DNA of 64,000 bases from Torreya grandis (taxonomy: Eukaryota > Streptophyta > Pinopsida > Cupressales > Taxaceae): contig JARHVA010004809.1 of NCBI GenBank assembly GCA_037957365.1, forward strand, positions 366,001 to 430,000, read 5' to 3'. The translations under genes were made by a program, and so were the position numbers. Positions 1-11,790 of this stretch are shown piece after piece; the first letter of the stretch is position 1, and every line of letters starts with the position of its first letter. The notes under the pieces are model-generated. The model saw only the letters and a program-made list of their open reading frames with translations, had not been told where the DNA came from and did no database searches.

Positions 1-1575
1 CTTGTGGGCCTGGTGGTCATTTACATCATTGTCACATATTCCCTAGTTGACGTAAATTGGCTTCCATCCATGGGCCACTATAATGGTCACACCTTTCAAA
101 CTGTTGTTATTGCTAGTGGAAATAGCTTCCAAATACTTTCCACTATAATCTCAAAGTTCCATGTCCTAAACTTATGCTTTTCAAACATGATAGTATTTTC
201 TTTTGTGCCACCTAAAAAATCATCCATCATAGGTGAATGACCATCTTATCCAACTATATAACTAATATCCTAGACCATGTAGATCCTTTTTGGTATTGCC
301 TCTTCTGATTAAAACACAAATTCATTGGTTTCAAGGTAATAAGACAAAGGATGTAGACATGGACACCTTTTTCCCATACTGGCTATGTAACTCTCGAGTA
401 AGGCACAGTATGTCCTCTATCGCTCACCACACTAATGGTTTTATACCTCATCAAATATACTTAGCCATTAAATAAATTCTTTACAGGTCATCACTGTGTT
501 ACTACCCTTAAAATTCTACTCATAGCAATGATGACCTGTTACCAACAAGACTATGCAAATCCTGATAGATGCCCATATCCTAAAACTTATCTCATAATGA
601 TAGATGACATTATTGTGCTTCTACCCTCACATAATTTTAGAAGGCATAGCTTCCAAATGAAGGCACCTCTTCTTTGGCTTAGCTCTATCGTAAGACATTT
701 GTGGTGTTTAGTCTTTTATTACCCATTTATTTATCCTACCTTTCCCATTTGTGTTTTCTCTTCCTAATGTATGTGGGATTATGATGGTGACTATTCACCA
801 ATCGACATCACGCCACCTCACCATTACCAAACTATCAACCCAAACCTAACCATGTGGTATATGACATTAAGGCAACCCATCTGAACTCCACTAGAGAACG
901 ACATTAGGCCTAAAGTTATTTGGGATATTTTGTCTATAAAACTATGTAGGTAGCATCCATTTGGCCTAGTACATTTGCAGTCAACTCGGCCACCCTCTAA
1001 TAACCCATCTCCACCCATTCACCTTTCTCCACCTTGACATTGGCCATTTTTATCAAAACTATTACATATTTTTGTGACAACCTTTCCTTGGTCCTTTTGA
1101 CCACATTGACCAATCTTACCATGTTGAACATTTGAATTTGCACCACCTAGTGCATGACCAAACCATATTTTTTTTTAAAGGAGAACTTCCAAACTTGGAT
1201 ACCTACAAAAACACCGACCTTGTTTAAGAGACTAATAAGTGTGCCCAATCGTAGTTGTGTTCATGTGGTACATTGGTCACTTGTATCTTAGAATTTGACC
1301 CTTATTTTACCAACATTAGTAACTTTCATTTGTGTGTGATCTTGGCTATCACACTTAGTCACATTTTGTGCACATGTTTACGTTTCCAATACCCAACCCT
1401 TTTTTTTTCACCAACCTCTTATCAGACCTGTACCTAATTTTTATTTTCCTCATCAAGCCTCAATTTGAGGGGGAATTCATCCTCTCATACTTGGGACATC
1501 TTGACCTTTGACCAAGCAATTCATTTTTGTTTTGTAGTTTGTTAATTCAAAGTTGTATAATAAAAAAAGGCAAAA
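1..1575. other. Unrecognised degenerate sequence, possibly the 3' internal end of an LTR element
   Basis: I see no reading frame longer than about 80 codons and no domain I recognise on either strand. Two purine tracts read like polypurine tracts: GAGGGGGAA at 1467-1475, and an A-rich tract (AAAAAAAGGCAAAA) at 1562-1575 that directly precedes a TG dinucleotide. This fits the 3' internal end of a plus-oriented LTR retrotransposon whose body lies left of the window, but no coding homology confirms it. Confidence 0.3.
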
Positions 1576-3180
1576 TGTAGACACTAGAAAACTACACACT
1601 TGTATTTCTAGATGTCTGAATGCCTTGGCCCCATCCTATAAACCACCTAAGCCTTCCTAACCCTCTTAACCTAACCAAATCACTATTTCTTTGTCACTAT
1701 TCAAAAGTATTATTCATTATCACTACTCATGATGACATGGCATGTGACATGGTGGGTGACTTAGCAGTGATATGACAAGTGATATGGCAAGTGACATGGC
1801 TTAGAAGTGAGGTGGATTTAAGTGGGACAACACACCCCACTTGGGACCCTTCTCTAAGGTGCTTAATGACCTCATTAAGCATTACAAGGGTCCCCCTTTT
1901 GAAGTATGGAAAATTTATCCATAAAGGGGCCATCATTCAACATCATCATTTGTCTTCATGCATAAAAATGGTACCAAATTATGAGTGGCACCTCCTTAAG
2001 TACTTAGCATAAAACAAAAAAAAGGTGATGAAAAGCTTTTTGGACTCATTTGGGTCCATGCGCATGATTCCTACTCCATTTTAGAATCTTTAACAAGGTG
2101 GGAGACAAACCAACCAAGTGGGATACCTATTAGATAAGTGGGAGTCTCACTCCCTTGTCTTTCATGACCACTTATGAACCCATTTGAAAAATGGTACCAC
2201 ATTTCACTATTCCACTCCTTTGGCATGTTTCTTGACATCAAATGCTATGAATTCCCTCTTCTCCTTCACCCATGGTTAAGTTGGTTAGTCTTTGGTAGAG
2301 GCATTTATTCTTGTAATTTTAAGGGCACTTTTGAAGGAAGTCATCCACACCTTGGAGAAAAAGAGTTCAAAGCATCGAAGCTCTACCAAAACTATTGTAG
2401 AATTCCATCATCACAAAGCATCATCAACAACATCAACTATCTTCAACAAGTTTTCAAGGTAATATTTGTTTTATTTTTATATTTCAATTATTTCCTTAGT
2501 ATTTCCTTTTGTTACTTTGGTATTTACCTCCTATACCCATCTTAATCCATTTATTTACTTCGCCATCTTTTCCATCTCAATCTTTTTTTTCCTTTGCCTT
2601 GTTATCCTCTTAACCATTTATCCCCTTCACCTTGTTACCCTCTTAACCACTTATCTCTTTGGATTCCACCATATTCCCTTTACCTACTTGCCATAATTTT
2701 CCCCTTTACCCATTTACCAACTTGTCAATTTACCAACCCCAACCAAACTACCCTTTTGACCCTTGTCAAATTACTAAGCCAAAACCACAACCCTTAACTT
2801 GGCCAATTTTTAGCATTAATGTTAATCAAACTAGTTGCTTTATTTTAGTTATCTTAGTAAAGCATTTACTTTTATTAATTAATTTACTATTATTTAATGT
2901 ATTCAATTTCATTTTTATGTTTTATATGCAAGTATCCTTGTGTTTTATTTTATAACTTAAATGTTTAAAGTAGGTGGATTGACAGCCTCTTAGAAAGCTT
3001 TCATTTCTAAGATCTAGTTCATGCTAGACAATCCACCCATCTACTTGTCTAACAAAAAAGTGTGTTTAAGTGTTTTATTATTTCATAGACAAATAAGAGT
3101 TCTCAAAAATTCTAGATTTCAATGAGTGCACATTCAACATGTATTCTTGTATACACCCCTTTACTAGTTTCTTTTCAACA
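1576..3180 (+). mobile_element. Probable LTR (plus orientation) of a gypsy-type retrotransposon
   Basis: The segment begins TGTAGACAC right after a polypurine-like tract and ends CAACA. To my memory, TGTAGACAC starts are common among LTRs of the plant Tat/Ogre-like gypsy group. On its right flank the minus-strand gag relic breaks off abruptly at about 3190, as expected if this LTR marks an insertion into it. No second copy is in the window, so neither the boundaries nor a target duplication can be verified. It could be a solo LTR or the 3' LTR of an element lying to the left. Confidence 0.3.
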
Positions 3181-3189
3181 CTAAGAAAA

Positions 3190-4650
3190 AGCAAAAAAAA
3201 ATAAAGAAACACCTACTGCCTCAGCCCAGAGCACAACTTCAAGTGTTTCATGGGGGTTTGTGAAGGTCTTCATAGATAACACTCTCCTAAAAGGTACTAT
3301 CAAGCCCCCAATAAACTATTATATGTGTTGGGAGGGGTGGATATCATATGGAAGCTTAGAAAGGAGGGACTTAAACCACAAATCATATAGGCACATGCTC
3401 TTGAATAGCCCTTGGCTGATTTATTTGACCACCATGATGCTCTATTGATAAAACTCAAAAATATAAAATTCCTTCAAGAAGGCCTCTTTTAATATATCAT
3501 AATCAACCATATCCTAGTTTGTATCAAATGTTTGATACTAGGTATGGGTGTGATCTAGCAAGGTGGTCACAAATTGAGTCACCTTATACTGTGATTGGGT
3601 GATACCTCGAGAGTGTCATTGGAGTTCACATTTGATAACATGATCCATGACATTATCTACATCATGATACTCATGAAAGTACATCACCATCTCATAATAA
3701 ATCCACTGAGGGGGTAGTGCTAGAGTCTGAGGCATTTTCCCCCTCAGTATCTAAGTTGGAGGTAGTCCCCTAATGCCTCTAGGTATAGGGTTAAGTGCTG
3801 ACCTTATTGGTGTAGGTTTCATCATTGAGCTTAATGGTGCAGTGCTACTCACTTGTGGTACCAAATCACTTCCTACGGGGTGTTTCCCAATCAATACAGT
3901 TCACATCCTCTGAATGGGAATGCTTGTGCTTGTGTTCTAGATTTTTGGGTTGGCACTCACAGGTCTCTTGGTATTCTAGTTCAATTCCTTGTAAGGTATC
4001 ACTTATTCGATTACAAAGTCTTGGTTCAAATATTATAGTCTATTAAATTCAATGGTGATAATAGGGTCAGTTATCATTCTCTTATCTTTTAGTGGAGGAT
4101 CTATTACATGAGCTTTCACTTCTGGTTCAAGCGGGTAAGTGCTTTTGGTGCATCCTCATTCACCATATATTGTAGGAACCCAAGGAATTCTACACCCAAT
4201 TTTTTATCTTGGTCTCTTGATTCCTCATTTTTATCCTCATGTTGTTATAATTCAAGGTATCCTTCCCCATACCCTTCCTACTCACTACAGGTCCCCTTGT
4301 CACTTCTAGGTTCTAGATCCTCTATCAGCTTATACCTTCACTTGTTATAGATTTACATTTAGAGCTCTCAGGTGTCAAGTTGCTCATCCCTTTCCATGAT
4401 GCCTCGCCTACACTTCCCCTTCTCACCTTCTTTGCTTGGTCATATACATAAGCATGTTAGCCTTCTATTCTTACAATTTCAATACCATAATCCACTAGAA
4501 ATTTCTTCAGTTCAGTTATGATCCCTCTTATGAATGTGCCCCTTGATTAGAGAAATAAATCATATTCTTCTTCTTAAGGGCAAGATAAAGTCAACACTAT
4601 GAATTCCAACACGTAGATGTTTAATGCACCACTCCACCACTTGTCTATAG
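3190..4650 (-). pseudogene. Retrotransposon gag relic (minus strand)
   Basis: Read on the minus strand, 3780 down to 3190 gives a gag-like stretch with scattered stops: WIYYEMVMYFHEYHDVDNVM, then a block ending DYDILKEAF, then LPYDIHPSQHI. This resembles the capsid (Retrotrans_gag) region of plant LTR elements, where an aromatic block before a D-x-L-x-x-x-F motif is typical. Upstream, near 4500-4400, one frame reads GIITELKKFLVDYGIEIVRI, which is also coding-like. The frame breaks several times, so this is a dead copy. Product if intact: the structural protein that forms cytoplasmic virus-like particles. The probable 5' LTR of the same element lies just to the right (4994-6263). The left side stops at the plus-strand LTR, so pol is missing from the window. 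Confidence 0.55.
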
Positions 4651-4993
4651 TTCACATCCAAACATCATCTAGGTTCTCAAGCCTCTCTATGCACTCCTTT
4701 GTCCACTCAAGGCATTGGTTGTAGCTTCATCTTCTAGAGGTGGTATAGGAAACCAACCACTGGTGCACATGCTCAAGTAGTTCACAAAAGAACACCTCAT
4801 ATAGAGCATCATACAAGCAAGTTTACACCCATCCTCTTAGCTTCCATCCTTGGCATGCCAGATATTTTTACACGAAACTATCTTCCACTTGCTCTATCTA
4901 GCACTTAATGTTCTCAAGTAAAAGTTAGAGCATCACTCTGTTGTACCATTACAATAAAAAAATTAAACATGGGTCCCAAAAATGAAACTAAAA

Positions 4994-6263
4994 TGTTGTA
5001 GTAAAATTCACTCATTTAGATTTTGTGCTTAGTCATATGCTTAATAGTCAAGCCAATTCAATTCCATACTTGGCATAGCTAGGCATGAGCATAGTAGGGT
5101 CTGTGTCACACAACATTTAACACACTGCTTCACTGGCATAAATTTAACAAGGCACAAGCCTTGTGTGATCACCTGAAGTGAAATAGCGAAGGAATTGGGC
5201 CTGTATTGGGCTAGTTGAAACATGGCACAACCTTCGTGTCAATGGGACCTGGTCATTTGTGAAATGTCTTAGGCAGTCTATTTGTGCAAGGCCATTCTGG
5301 GTAAGTTTGATAGGTGTGAGCCTATTCAAGGGCACAAGTCTTTTGGATTAAGTTCATGTCTAGATAGATAAAGCTCATAATGGTGTAAGCTATGGGGATA
5401 ACAAGTTAAGGGTCATTCAGGTGCTTGGTTGAGTCATGGGAATGGCTTATGTTCAAGTGCTCATTCTCTAAGTTGGTACTCTAGGTATGGGGATTAGGAC
5501 CTCAGCACATGTTAGTTTCAACACTTAGTGGATTTTATAGGCATCCCAAAGTCATCATGTGGCATAGAGATACCATTGGTGACTTGGAATAGACCTTAAT
5601 TCCACAATACATTACACCAAAGAAATATATAGCGTTATTCATGTAAACTTAGGTTGAAAACATATAATAATGCTAAACTACATGGAAATAATTAACAACC
5701 ATGAAGATAAGCAACACCATTTCTATTAACCCAAAGTTGTCAATACAAAGTATAGTTTATATAAAAAAAGCATGGGCTCATGCTAGAAACTACTCGTTCC
5801 CAATAGCTCATGGGCAAGCTTGGGATATACATCCAGAATTATTAACATAGTTTGTGTTAGTTACAATACACTTATGGTGGCTCTAAATTTTAGAAGATCT
5901 TCACTAACCTTAGTCCCCTCCCCAATTCTTCATGTTCAAGCTCATTTATATAGGTGGAGGAACATCTTATTTCTAGGTTAGAAGGGCACATGTAGATGTT
6001 GAGCTATCACTGGAGGTTGTTATGTTGTTAGTTCTACTCCTTTGACACCCGTGCTCTCCAACCACCACATGCAAGCACTCAATGAGATTCTCCTTCAAAC
6101 TCAAATGCTAAGCAACTACCTACCAACTGGTACAAGATCATCGAATATCCTTTTAGTTGGAACTAATAGTTTCAAAAGAGCAATCATTTGCATGACTACC
6201 ACGTGCTAAGATGTGCCAAGTTGGTGTGGTCCACTACCTAAGTTACAAAAAGGGGGCCCAACA
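4994..6263 (-). mobile_element. Probable 5' LTR of the minus-strand gag element
   Basis: On the plus strand the segment starts TGTTG and ends CAACA, a 5-bp inverted terminus typical of LTRs. A TATA box in minus orientation (CTATATAAA, 5944-5952) sits inside it, which suits a promoter driving the gag relic to the left. The right boundary has independent support: Helitron helicase homology (residues reading IDFRLYQAY) resumes at about 6263, straight after CAACA, so the LTR interrupts that gene. The partner LTR and target duplication are not visible. Beyond the left end the minus strand reads TGGGACCCATG, which begins TGG like a primer-binding site but matches no tRNA that I know. Confidence 0.42.
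5944..5952 (-). promoter_or_regulatory. TATA box of the minus-strand LTR
   Basis: CTATATAAA on the minus strand, placed inside the putative LTR about 950 bp from its far end and upstream of the gag relic. No transcript evidence. Confidence 0.35.
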
Positions 6264-6285
6264 TAGACTTTAGACTCTATCAAGC

Positions 6286-6629
6286 ATATTCTGAAAATGT
6301 AAACATGAGTTTTTGTGGTATACCTATTATTTTGGTTGGATATTTAGGTCAGCTTCATTTTATTAGTGATAGACCACCATATGATAGAATCATATGAATG
6401 AAACTATTAGTGATAGACCACCATATGATAAAAATAGATGAATAAAACTATTGTGGGAAGAATTCAAAATAATTGTTACTTTGGACATGACATTTAAATA
6501 AGAAGGAGAAAGTGATGACCAACAAAGTTTTTATCAGTTACTCATAAATCTAAGAGATGCAAATCCAATAATAGATTATTGGGAGCTACTGATGACCAAA
6601 ACTAATGTAGGAATAGATAAAGCCTAAAC
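6286..6629 (+). repeat. 344-bp tandem duplication inside the helicase relic, first copy
   Basis: The block TGAAAAT-xx-AAACATGAG at about 6292 recurs at about 6636, followed by the same GTATACCTATTATTTTGG-type sequence, the DRPPYD codons and GAATTCAAAAT. The second copy runs 6630-6776 and continues at 15106 after the LTR element, so the duplication is older than that insertion. Confidence 0.75.
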
Positions 6630-6771
6630 ATTTTATGAAAATACAAACATGAGTTTTGGTGGTGTATCTATTATTTTGGTTGGATATTTGGGTCAGTTTC
6701 TTCCTGTTAGTGATAGACCACCATATGATAGAAACAAATGAGTAAAAATATTGTGGAAAGAATTCAAAATA

Positions 6772-6776
6772 GTTAT
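6772..6776. repeat. Target-site duplication GTTAT, left
   Basis: GTTAT directly precedes the TG of the 5' LTR and recurs at 15106-15110 directly after the CA of the 3' LTR. Five bp is the normal duplication length for LTR retrotransposon integrases. Confidence 0.85.
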
Positions 6777-7763
6777 TGTTGTTCCCCAAAAATGTCACTC
6801 ATTTTTGGAACAATGTATGAGCTATTTTGGTCCTACACAGCCAAAAATAATCTCTTCCCTTCTTGAAATTTGTTCTGAGCTTTCAAATTCCTCATTTTTC
6901 AAGCTTTTTCAGTAAGGGGAATAGTAGGTTCAATAGGTTCAAAGGCTTTTGTAGGCAAGTTCAATCAAAATAACCAGTTTCCAACACTTGGTCATCTTCA
7001 GGATTGGGTCAGTGCCTTGTTTCAATCAAAATAATTCAATTAGCAAGCTCCTCAGCATCACTGAACCATTGAACCATTGAACCTTTAAGCAAAAAGGTTC
7101 AAGGGTTCAATGGGTTCAAGGTTTAACATCATCGGCAGGAGTTGAGAGCACCTGGCAAAGTTCAAAGTTCAACCATTTCAAAGGTTTCACGGCCCTGAGC
7201 ACTTAACGAGTCTCAAAAGCTTGAACCGTTGAACCATTTTGGTTCATTGGTTCAACGGGTTAAACGTTCAATCAGTTCAACGCACTGGGTTCAAAGGTTT
7301 AAAGGCTGCCTCAGTTAAAGAAAGAAATGCACACAAAGAAGAGTCAAGAGGAATGCGACACGCGTCAGCTTTCACTTCTCAAAGTTCCTTATAAGTTGCA
7401 GGCTTATTTCGATAAAATATTCTCTCAGAGTTCAGCAGAGGGTGACAAGTGGCAACCACAGAAGGCTTCACTATGTTTCTCTAAGAGCAGCGGACTGTGC
7501 CACGTGCCCCTAGTAGAGATCAGTGGAGGCTGACAAGTGTCATTATTTGCAAGAGCCCGACTAAGCCCCAAGCATTTCTATGGTTTTACAAAGGCTCGAG
7601 AAGGCAGATGCTGCCAAGTGTCAATAGCAGAAGATGCCACATGTCTCTAGTAAGTTTTAGCAGAAAATGCCACGTGTCTCTAGTTAAAAGTGGTGGAAGG
7701 TGCCATGTGTCATAAAAGGGGTCACTCAGAATGCAGAGGCATGCATGAAGCCAAGGAAAGGAT

Positions 7764-7817
7764 TTCCTTCAGACAAATTGTCTGAAGGAATTCCTTCAGA
7801 CATTTTGTCTGAAGGAA
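7764..7817. repeat. Two adjacent 27-bp palindromes in the 5' LTR
   Basis: TTCCTTCAGAC, AAATT, GTCTGAAGGAA at 7764-7790 is followed immediately by the same arms around ATTTT at 7791-7817. The arms are perfect in this copy. In the 3' LTR (13288-13341) the first palindrome has point changes while the second is intact. A symmetrical protein-binding site or an RNA hairpin pair are both possible. Confidence 0.8.
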
Positions 7818-8686
7818 ATAAAGGACCAACAGCCTGCCAAAGAAATCAAAGACCCGAAGGCCACTTGGAAGATCTCGAAGGGCAGACACCTTTGCAAAGG
7901 GACACTCGACATTCAAAAGCAGACCTTTATTAAGACCCCAAAGGGCAAGTTCCCTTCAGGAAATATTTGAGCCTCAAAGTGCAGCGGATGCTGCCAAGTG
8001 TCACATGCTGAGACGTAGTTTCAGATGAAGCTTCAAAGTGTGGAACTCGCCACATGTCCCATCCCAGTGCAGTGAAATTTGTCATGTGTCTACATCCATG
8101 CCTCCAAATGCTAACAATTTTTAAAGCTTATTCTGATAAGCCTATTTTGAAGCTATGAATTTCGCCAAATGTCCTCACTTGCATCATAGTGAAAAGTGAC
8201 CATGGAAAGCGAGAAAGACACGAGAGAGTTATTGGGAAGAATGTTGGGCTTACAAATGTCAAATTTGTCATAATGAAGTGTCTATTGATTTTAGCAGACT
8301 TAAAGTGTGGACCCAAATGCATTCAAAATAATCTAAGGCTAGGACCAAGAGAAGGAAGAGATAAAGAGGGAAACTCAATAGGAGTTAATTTCAGTAGGTG
8401 AAGCAGTTCATCGAGTAGATATTAGGGGCCTAAAAACATTGAAAGTGCCATCTGTTTGTCCCCTGTGAGATAAAGGCAGAATAGATAGTTGCACAGCTAA
8501 GCAAGTGATGGAATGAGAGATTCAGGCTTGGGAAGAGGCACTAGAGATGAATCGACATGCCACAGTTAAGGCAGTTGCCCTGCTCCAGCATGGCCCTTCC
8601 TGACAAGACCAAGAATGCATCCAAGGCATTGAATGCACCGAATGGGTCACTCCATGGGAAAAAGTGCCAAGCCTCCCTCAGGCATC

Positions 8687-8694
8687 TATATAAT
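8687..8694 (+). promoter_or_regulatory. TATA box in the 5' LTR
   Basis: TATATAAT in the context CATCTATATAATGTAATC. The same site is kept in the 3' LTR at 14211-14218. It is the best candidate for the U3/R promoter of the element. Confidence 0.5.
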
Positions 8695-9397
8695 GTAATC
8701 TCTTGTATCATTTGAAGGGAGATCTTCTCGTTACTAGAAGCAAAACTCTACCCAAATTGAAAGACATCACTGAGACTTCGAGCTCAGATTGTTTATCATA
8801 TTTCTTTGTTTGAATCAAAAAGCAAGTTACTTTCATACTTTGTGATGTTATAGCTTGTATCATTCTAGGAGATTGTTCTTATGTCTATTTCCTAAATGTA
8901 TTCTTGTTTGTGCAATTTAACAATTAGAGCTAGTGGAAGTGATAAGGAAGGTGTCTTGAAACCAGTTACTTTCAGACTTTGAGCTGACATAATTGTTTTC
9001 AGTGTGTGTTTTTAGTTTCTTTCTATGTAAAGGACCTTGGGATGACTTTGTGCCCCCATTGTTCTTTGTATCTCACTCTTTGGGCAGCTGAGGTGGAGAC
9101 TTTGTGCTACATTTCAAGCTACTAGTTACTCTGCACCTTTGGTTACCAGTTACTTATCCTACCAGAAAGATTCCTGTTGTTTGCAAGAACAAGCACTTTT
9201 GAAAGAAGAGAAGTGCCTTATGTAGCTTCACTAGGATTTATACTATCCAAGAAGGGATCTGGATCTTAGCTGAATGTTAATTTTTAAAGAAGAGAAGTAC
9301 CTTCACTAATCACCCAAGATTTCTCCTCTGTTTGTTAGTATCATCTCTGAAAAAAGAGACATGGATGGTTTATCCCACCCCTGTGTCTTACTTTCTA

Positions 9398-9399
<2 letters not shown>

Positions 9400-9443
<44 letters not shown>
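9400..9443. repeat. AT dinucleotide microsatellite
   Basis: About 22 AT units in the 5' LTR. The matching place in the 3' LTR (about 14924-14942) has only about six units plus a short imperfect copy, so the tract expanded or shrank after insertion. Confidence 0.9.
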
Positions 9444-9444
<1 letters not shown>

Positions 9445-9610
9445 CCTCTGTATATTTAATAGAGAACCTCCCCTTGATGAGAGGAGAGATTTGTCCCCGG
9501 TTGATGTAGTAAAATTGCACACCTAGACAACCAATCTCCCTATGTTGTGGTGATAAGAACTATTCTGCTCACCAGTTAGCTGGTCGACAAAATATTCACC
9601 CAAAAGTTTT

Positions 9611-9628
9611 TGGCAACTCCGCTGGGGA
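9611..9628 (+). promoter_or_regulatory. Primer-binding site of the gypsy-type element
   Basis: TGGCAACTCCGCTGGGGA starts five bases after the 5' LTR end. It begins with the TGG expected opposite a tRNA CCA tail and, from memory, resembles the TGGCGACTCC-type site assigned to tRNA-Arg in Ogre/Tat-like plant elements. The tRNA assignment is an inference. Confidence 0.6.
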
Positions 9629-9937
9629 TAGTAATTTTGTGCAATTTGGAACCTCAAGTTTCAAATTGAAACATCACCTGTGTCTTACCCATAATCATTA
9701 TAACCCTTATCCATTACAGACTCTGGCGACTCCATTCCATGTCTTACCCATTATCATTATAGCCTTACCATCTTCCTCCACTTTCATTATTTTATCTGGT
9801 CTGCAAAACTAGAGCTGCTGGGAAAGAGTGCGCAGTTTGAAGCCTCAAGCTAAAGCAGGGCCAGTCCTTTCCCATTTTTGTTTAGCAAACTGGCCACTCC
9901 ACCCATATTTGTTATCCCTATTTTTGATAATTAAATC

Positions 9938-10672
9938 ATGGTGTTTCGAGGCCCCTGGGTTAACTCTTTTGGCCCACTCAACTTGACTTCACCTCTACAT
10001 GAACTCCCACGTAGTTCAAGAAAGAATTTCCCCAAATTATTTGGTGATGGGATAGTTCACCCTGATGAACACATTGCAGCCTTCAGCATAGCCTGTGATG
10101 TGATAGGGGTGGAATTCGAAGATGTGGTAGTCAGGATTTTTATGGAGACACTACAAGGTGCTGCTGCAGACTGGTTTTACCATCTGCAAGCTGGATCAGT
10201 GACTGACTGGGATATACTTAAAGCCAAGTTTGAAGCCAGGTTCAAGCCTGCAGAGGATGCACATGCTTTGCTGGCCCAGCTCACTCAGATGAAGAAGGAA
10301 CCTCATGAGCCTATGAAGGATTTTATTTCCAGGTTAAACAAGCTAAGGCACAGGATTCCCATGGTCGCCCAGTCGACACCTCAGAATCTCAAATGCTTCT
10401 TCATCAACTAACAGCTGCCTGAAGTGAGTTTTCTGTTGAGACGGGCTAGACACATAGACCTTGAGGCTGCTCAAGACTTGTCTACTGAGCTAGAAGATGA
10501 CCTTATCCTGGCAGGAAAGATAAGGAGAGATCTTAACAGAGGTAAACCCTCTTCATCTTCTGAATACTCACCCACAACCACCATTGATCCAATAGTACAA
10601 AAGTTAGCAAATGAATTACTAGCCTTGAAAAGGAAAATTGGCACAAGGTATGTCTTCTGCTCCTCTATATAA
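9938..10672 (+). pseudogene. Gag (Retrotrans_gag) relic of the gypsy-type element
   Basis: The frame opens at ATG 9938, about 330 bp after the 5' LTR, and runs 157 codons to a TAA at 10409-10411. It continues in the same frame to about 10672, so one stop breaks a gag of at least 245 codons. The capsid core is plain: FPKLFGDGIVHPDEHIAAF, the block GAAADWFYHL with the conserved W, WDILKAKFEARF, and MKDFISRLNKLRHRIP. These are the hallmark positions of plant gypsy gag. The C-terminal part (10424 on) is charged and Ser-rich. I found no CCHC zinc knuckle. If made, it would assemble cytoplasmic particles around the element RNA. Confidence 0.85.
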
Positions 10673-11105
10673 AGATATACCAAGGAGGACATTCCCCAAT
10701 CAGCCATATCAAGGCAACGCTGCTAGAAGTCAAGAGTAACCAAATCATCTTCCTCCCCCATAGAGGGACCTTGCCCTTGAAGCACCTCCAACCAACTCAG
10801 CAGTTGGATATCTGGAAATAGAACATGTTTCCTATTTTCAACCTAAGTTCAAGCAATAAAATGGCACTGATATCTTCAGGGAGGATCTAGAAGAATTAGC
10901 TAGTAACTCCCACATTGGTTTCTTGAATTACCAGGATGAACCCAGAAGTGAAGGTGAAGCAGTCGAAGGATCATACGCAATAATCACCTGGTCTGAGAAT
11001 CAGTCAACCCAGCAAGTTGATAAAGAAAGAATAGAGGAATGAACTTAGCCTGTAATTCCAATCGCTAAGCGAGGAACCACTCTGCCTTTCCAGTCAAAGG
11101 ACCCA

Positions 11106-11790
11106 GTGATTGCCAAGAAGGTTAGTAAATCAAACATCTCTGCACCTTCTACTTCAACTTTGCAAATCAGTCCTCCCCCTCTCAAAAACCAAAAGGATGA
11201 ACTCCCATCCTCTCTTCCAAGTCCATCTCAGTCATTTGACATGATTGATCATGTCAAGAAATTCAAAATTCAAATGACTGAGTTTGAATCCCTGCAAGCC
11301 AATATTGAGCAGTTAAACATTGGTGAAGAGCTAGGTGTGGACCTGTATGAGGCAAAGATTGTGGTCACCCAAATGTCAGCCCCTGCTGCTCAAATTCTGT
11401 TTGAGCCTTTAGGCAGGGGTAATTACTCCTTGACCACAGAGGATGCTCATGTCTTAGCTGATCAAAGTCCTATGGCTGGCAATCCAATATTTGATCCAAA
11501 TCAGGCATCAGAAGAATTGGTAGGGCACAGTACAAATCAAGAAGGATCTTCCATCTTTTATGAAGAGAAATCTAATAGAATATCAGCTTCTGATGATGCT
11601 TGGATCTTGGAATTTGATGGCAGTAATTCTTCCACTCATGCTAGATGCAAATCTCTATTGCTTGGATTGAAGACTACTTAAGATGAAAAGATCAAACTCC
11701 TTCACACCAAAGGAGATGTTGAGCTGATGGTTTGTTAGGGGTCTAATGCTGACAATCAAAATATGTGCTAGATTGAACTAGTAGAATAGC
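11106..11790 (+). pseudogene. Remnant between gag and pol with RNase H-like stub
   Basis: A 191-codon open stretch (11106-11681) lies in a different frame from gag. Its N-terminal part is Ser/Pro-rich. The middle reads FDMIDHVKKFKIQMTEFESL, which resembles the linker before the protease region in some plant gypsy polyproteins. The C-terminal part reads DDAWILEFDGSNSS, then LLLGLKTT, then a stop, then KLLHTKGDVELMV. In RNase H domains the order W-x-L-x-F-D-G-S, A-x-x-x-G-L, G-D-S-x-L-V is standard, so this looks like an RNase H with its middle deleted. Reverse transcriptase and integrase are gone. It is evidence that the element is an internal-deletion derivative. Confidence 0.55.

Larger units (their letters stand above)
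6264..6776 (+). pseudogene. Helitron Pif1-type helicase fragment, left part, with tandem duplication
   Basis: One frame reads YQAYSENVNMSF, then GIPIILVGYLGQL and DRPPYDR. This matches the Pif1/Helitron helicase segment after Walker B, where the family has an F-G-G...GDLGQLPP block. The better-preserved Helitron in this window reads FVGNLGQLPLVLNKPPY at the same place. A later block reads NLRDANP. The same stretch starts again at about 6630, so 344 bp are tandemly duplicated (compare 6286-6629 with 6630 onward). The second copy is cut at 6776 by the gypsy-type element and resumes at 15106. Several stops and frameshifts make it inactive. The upstream part is lost at the LTR ending at 6263. Confidence 0.8.
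6777..9605 (+). repeat. 5' LTR of the gypsy-type element
   Basis: Starts TGTTGTTCCCC, identical to the start of the 3' LTR at 12286. The end is degraded: ACCCAAAA here against GCTCAACA in the 3' copy, so the terminal CA is mutated. Notable contents are a cluster of GGTTCAA/TTGAACC words (about 7070-7290), several ACGTG-type motifs (7360-8180), twin 27-bp palindromes (7764-7817), a TATA box (8687-8694) and an AT microsatellite (9400-9443). Confidence 0.85.

Noticed and set aside
7060..7300. tRNA-like B-box elements suggested by GGTTCAA words
   Set aside because: No A box at a fitting distance and no cloverleaf can be drawn. The words occur in both orientations as a repeat.
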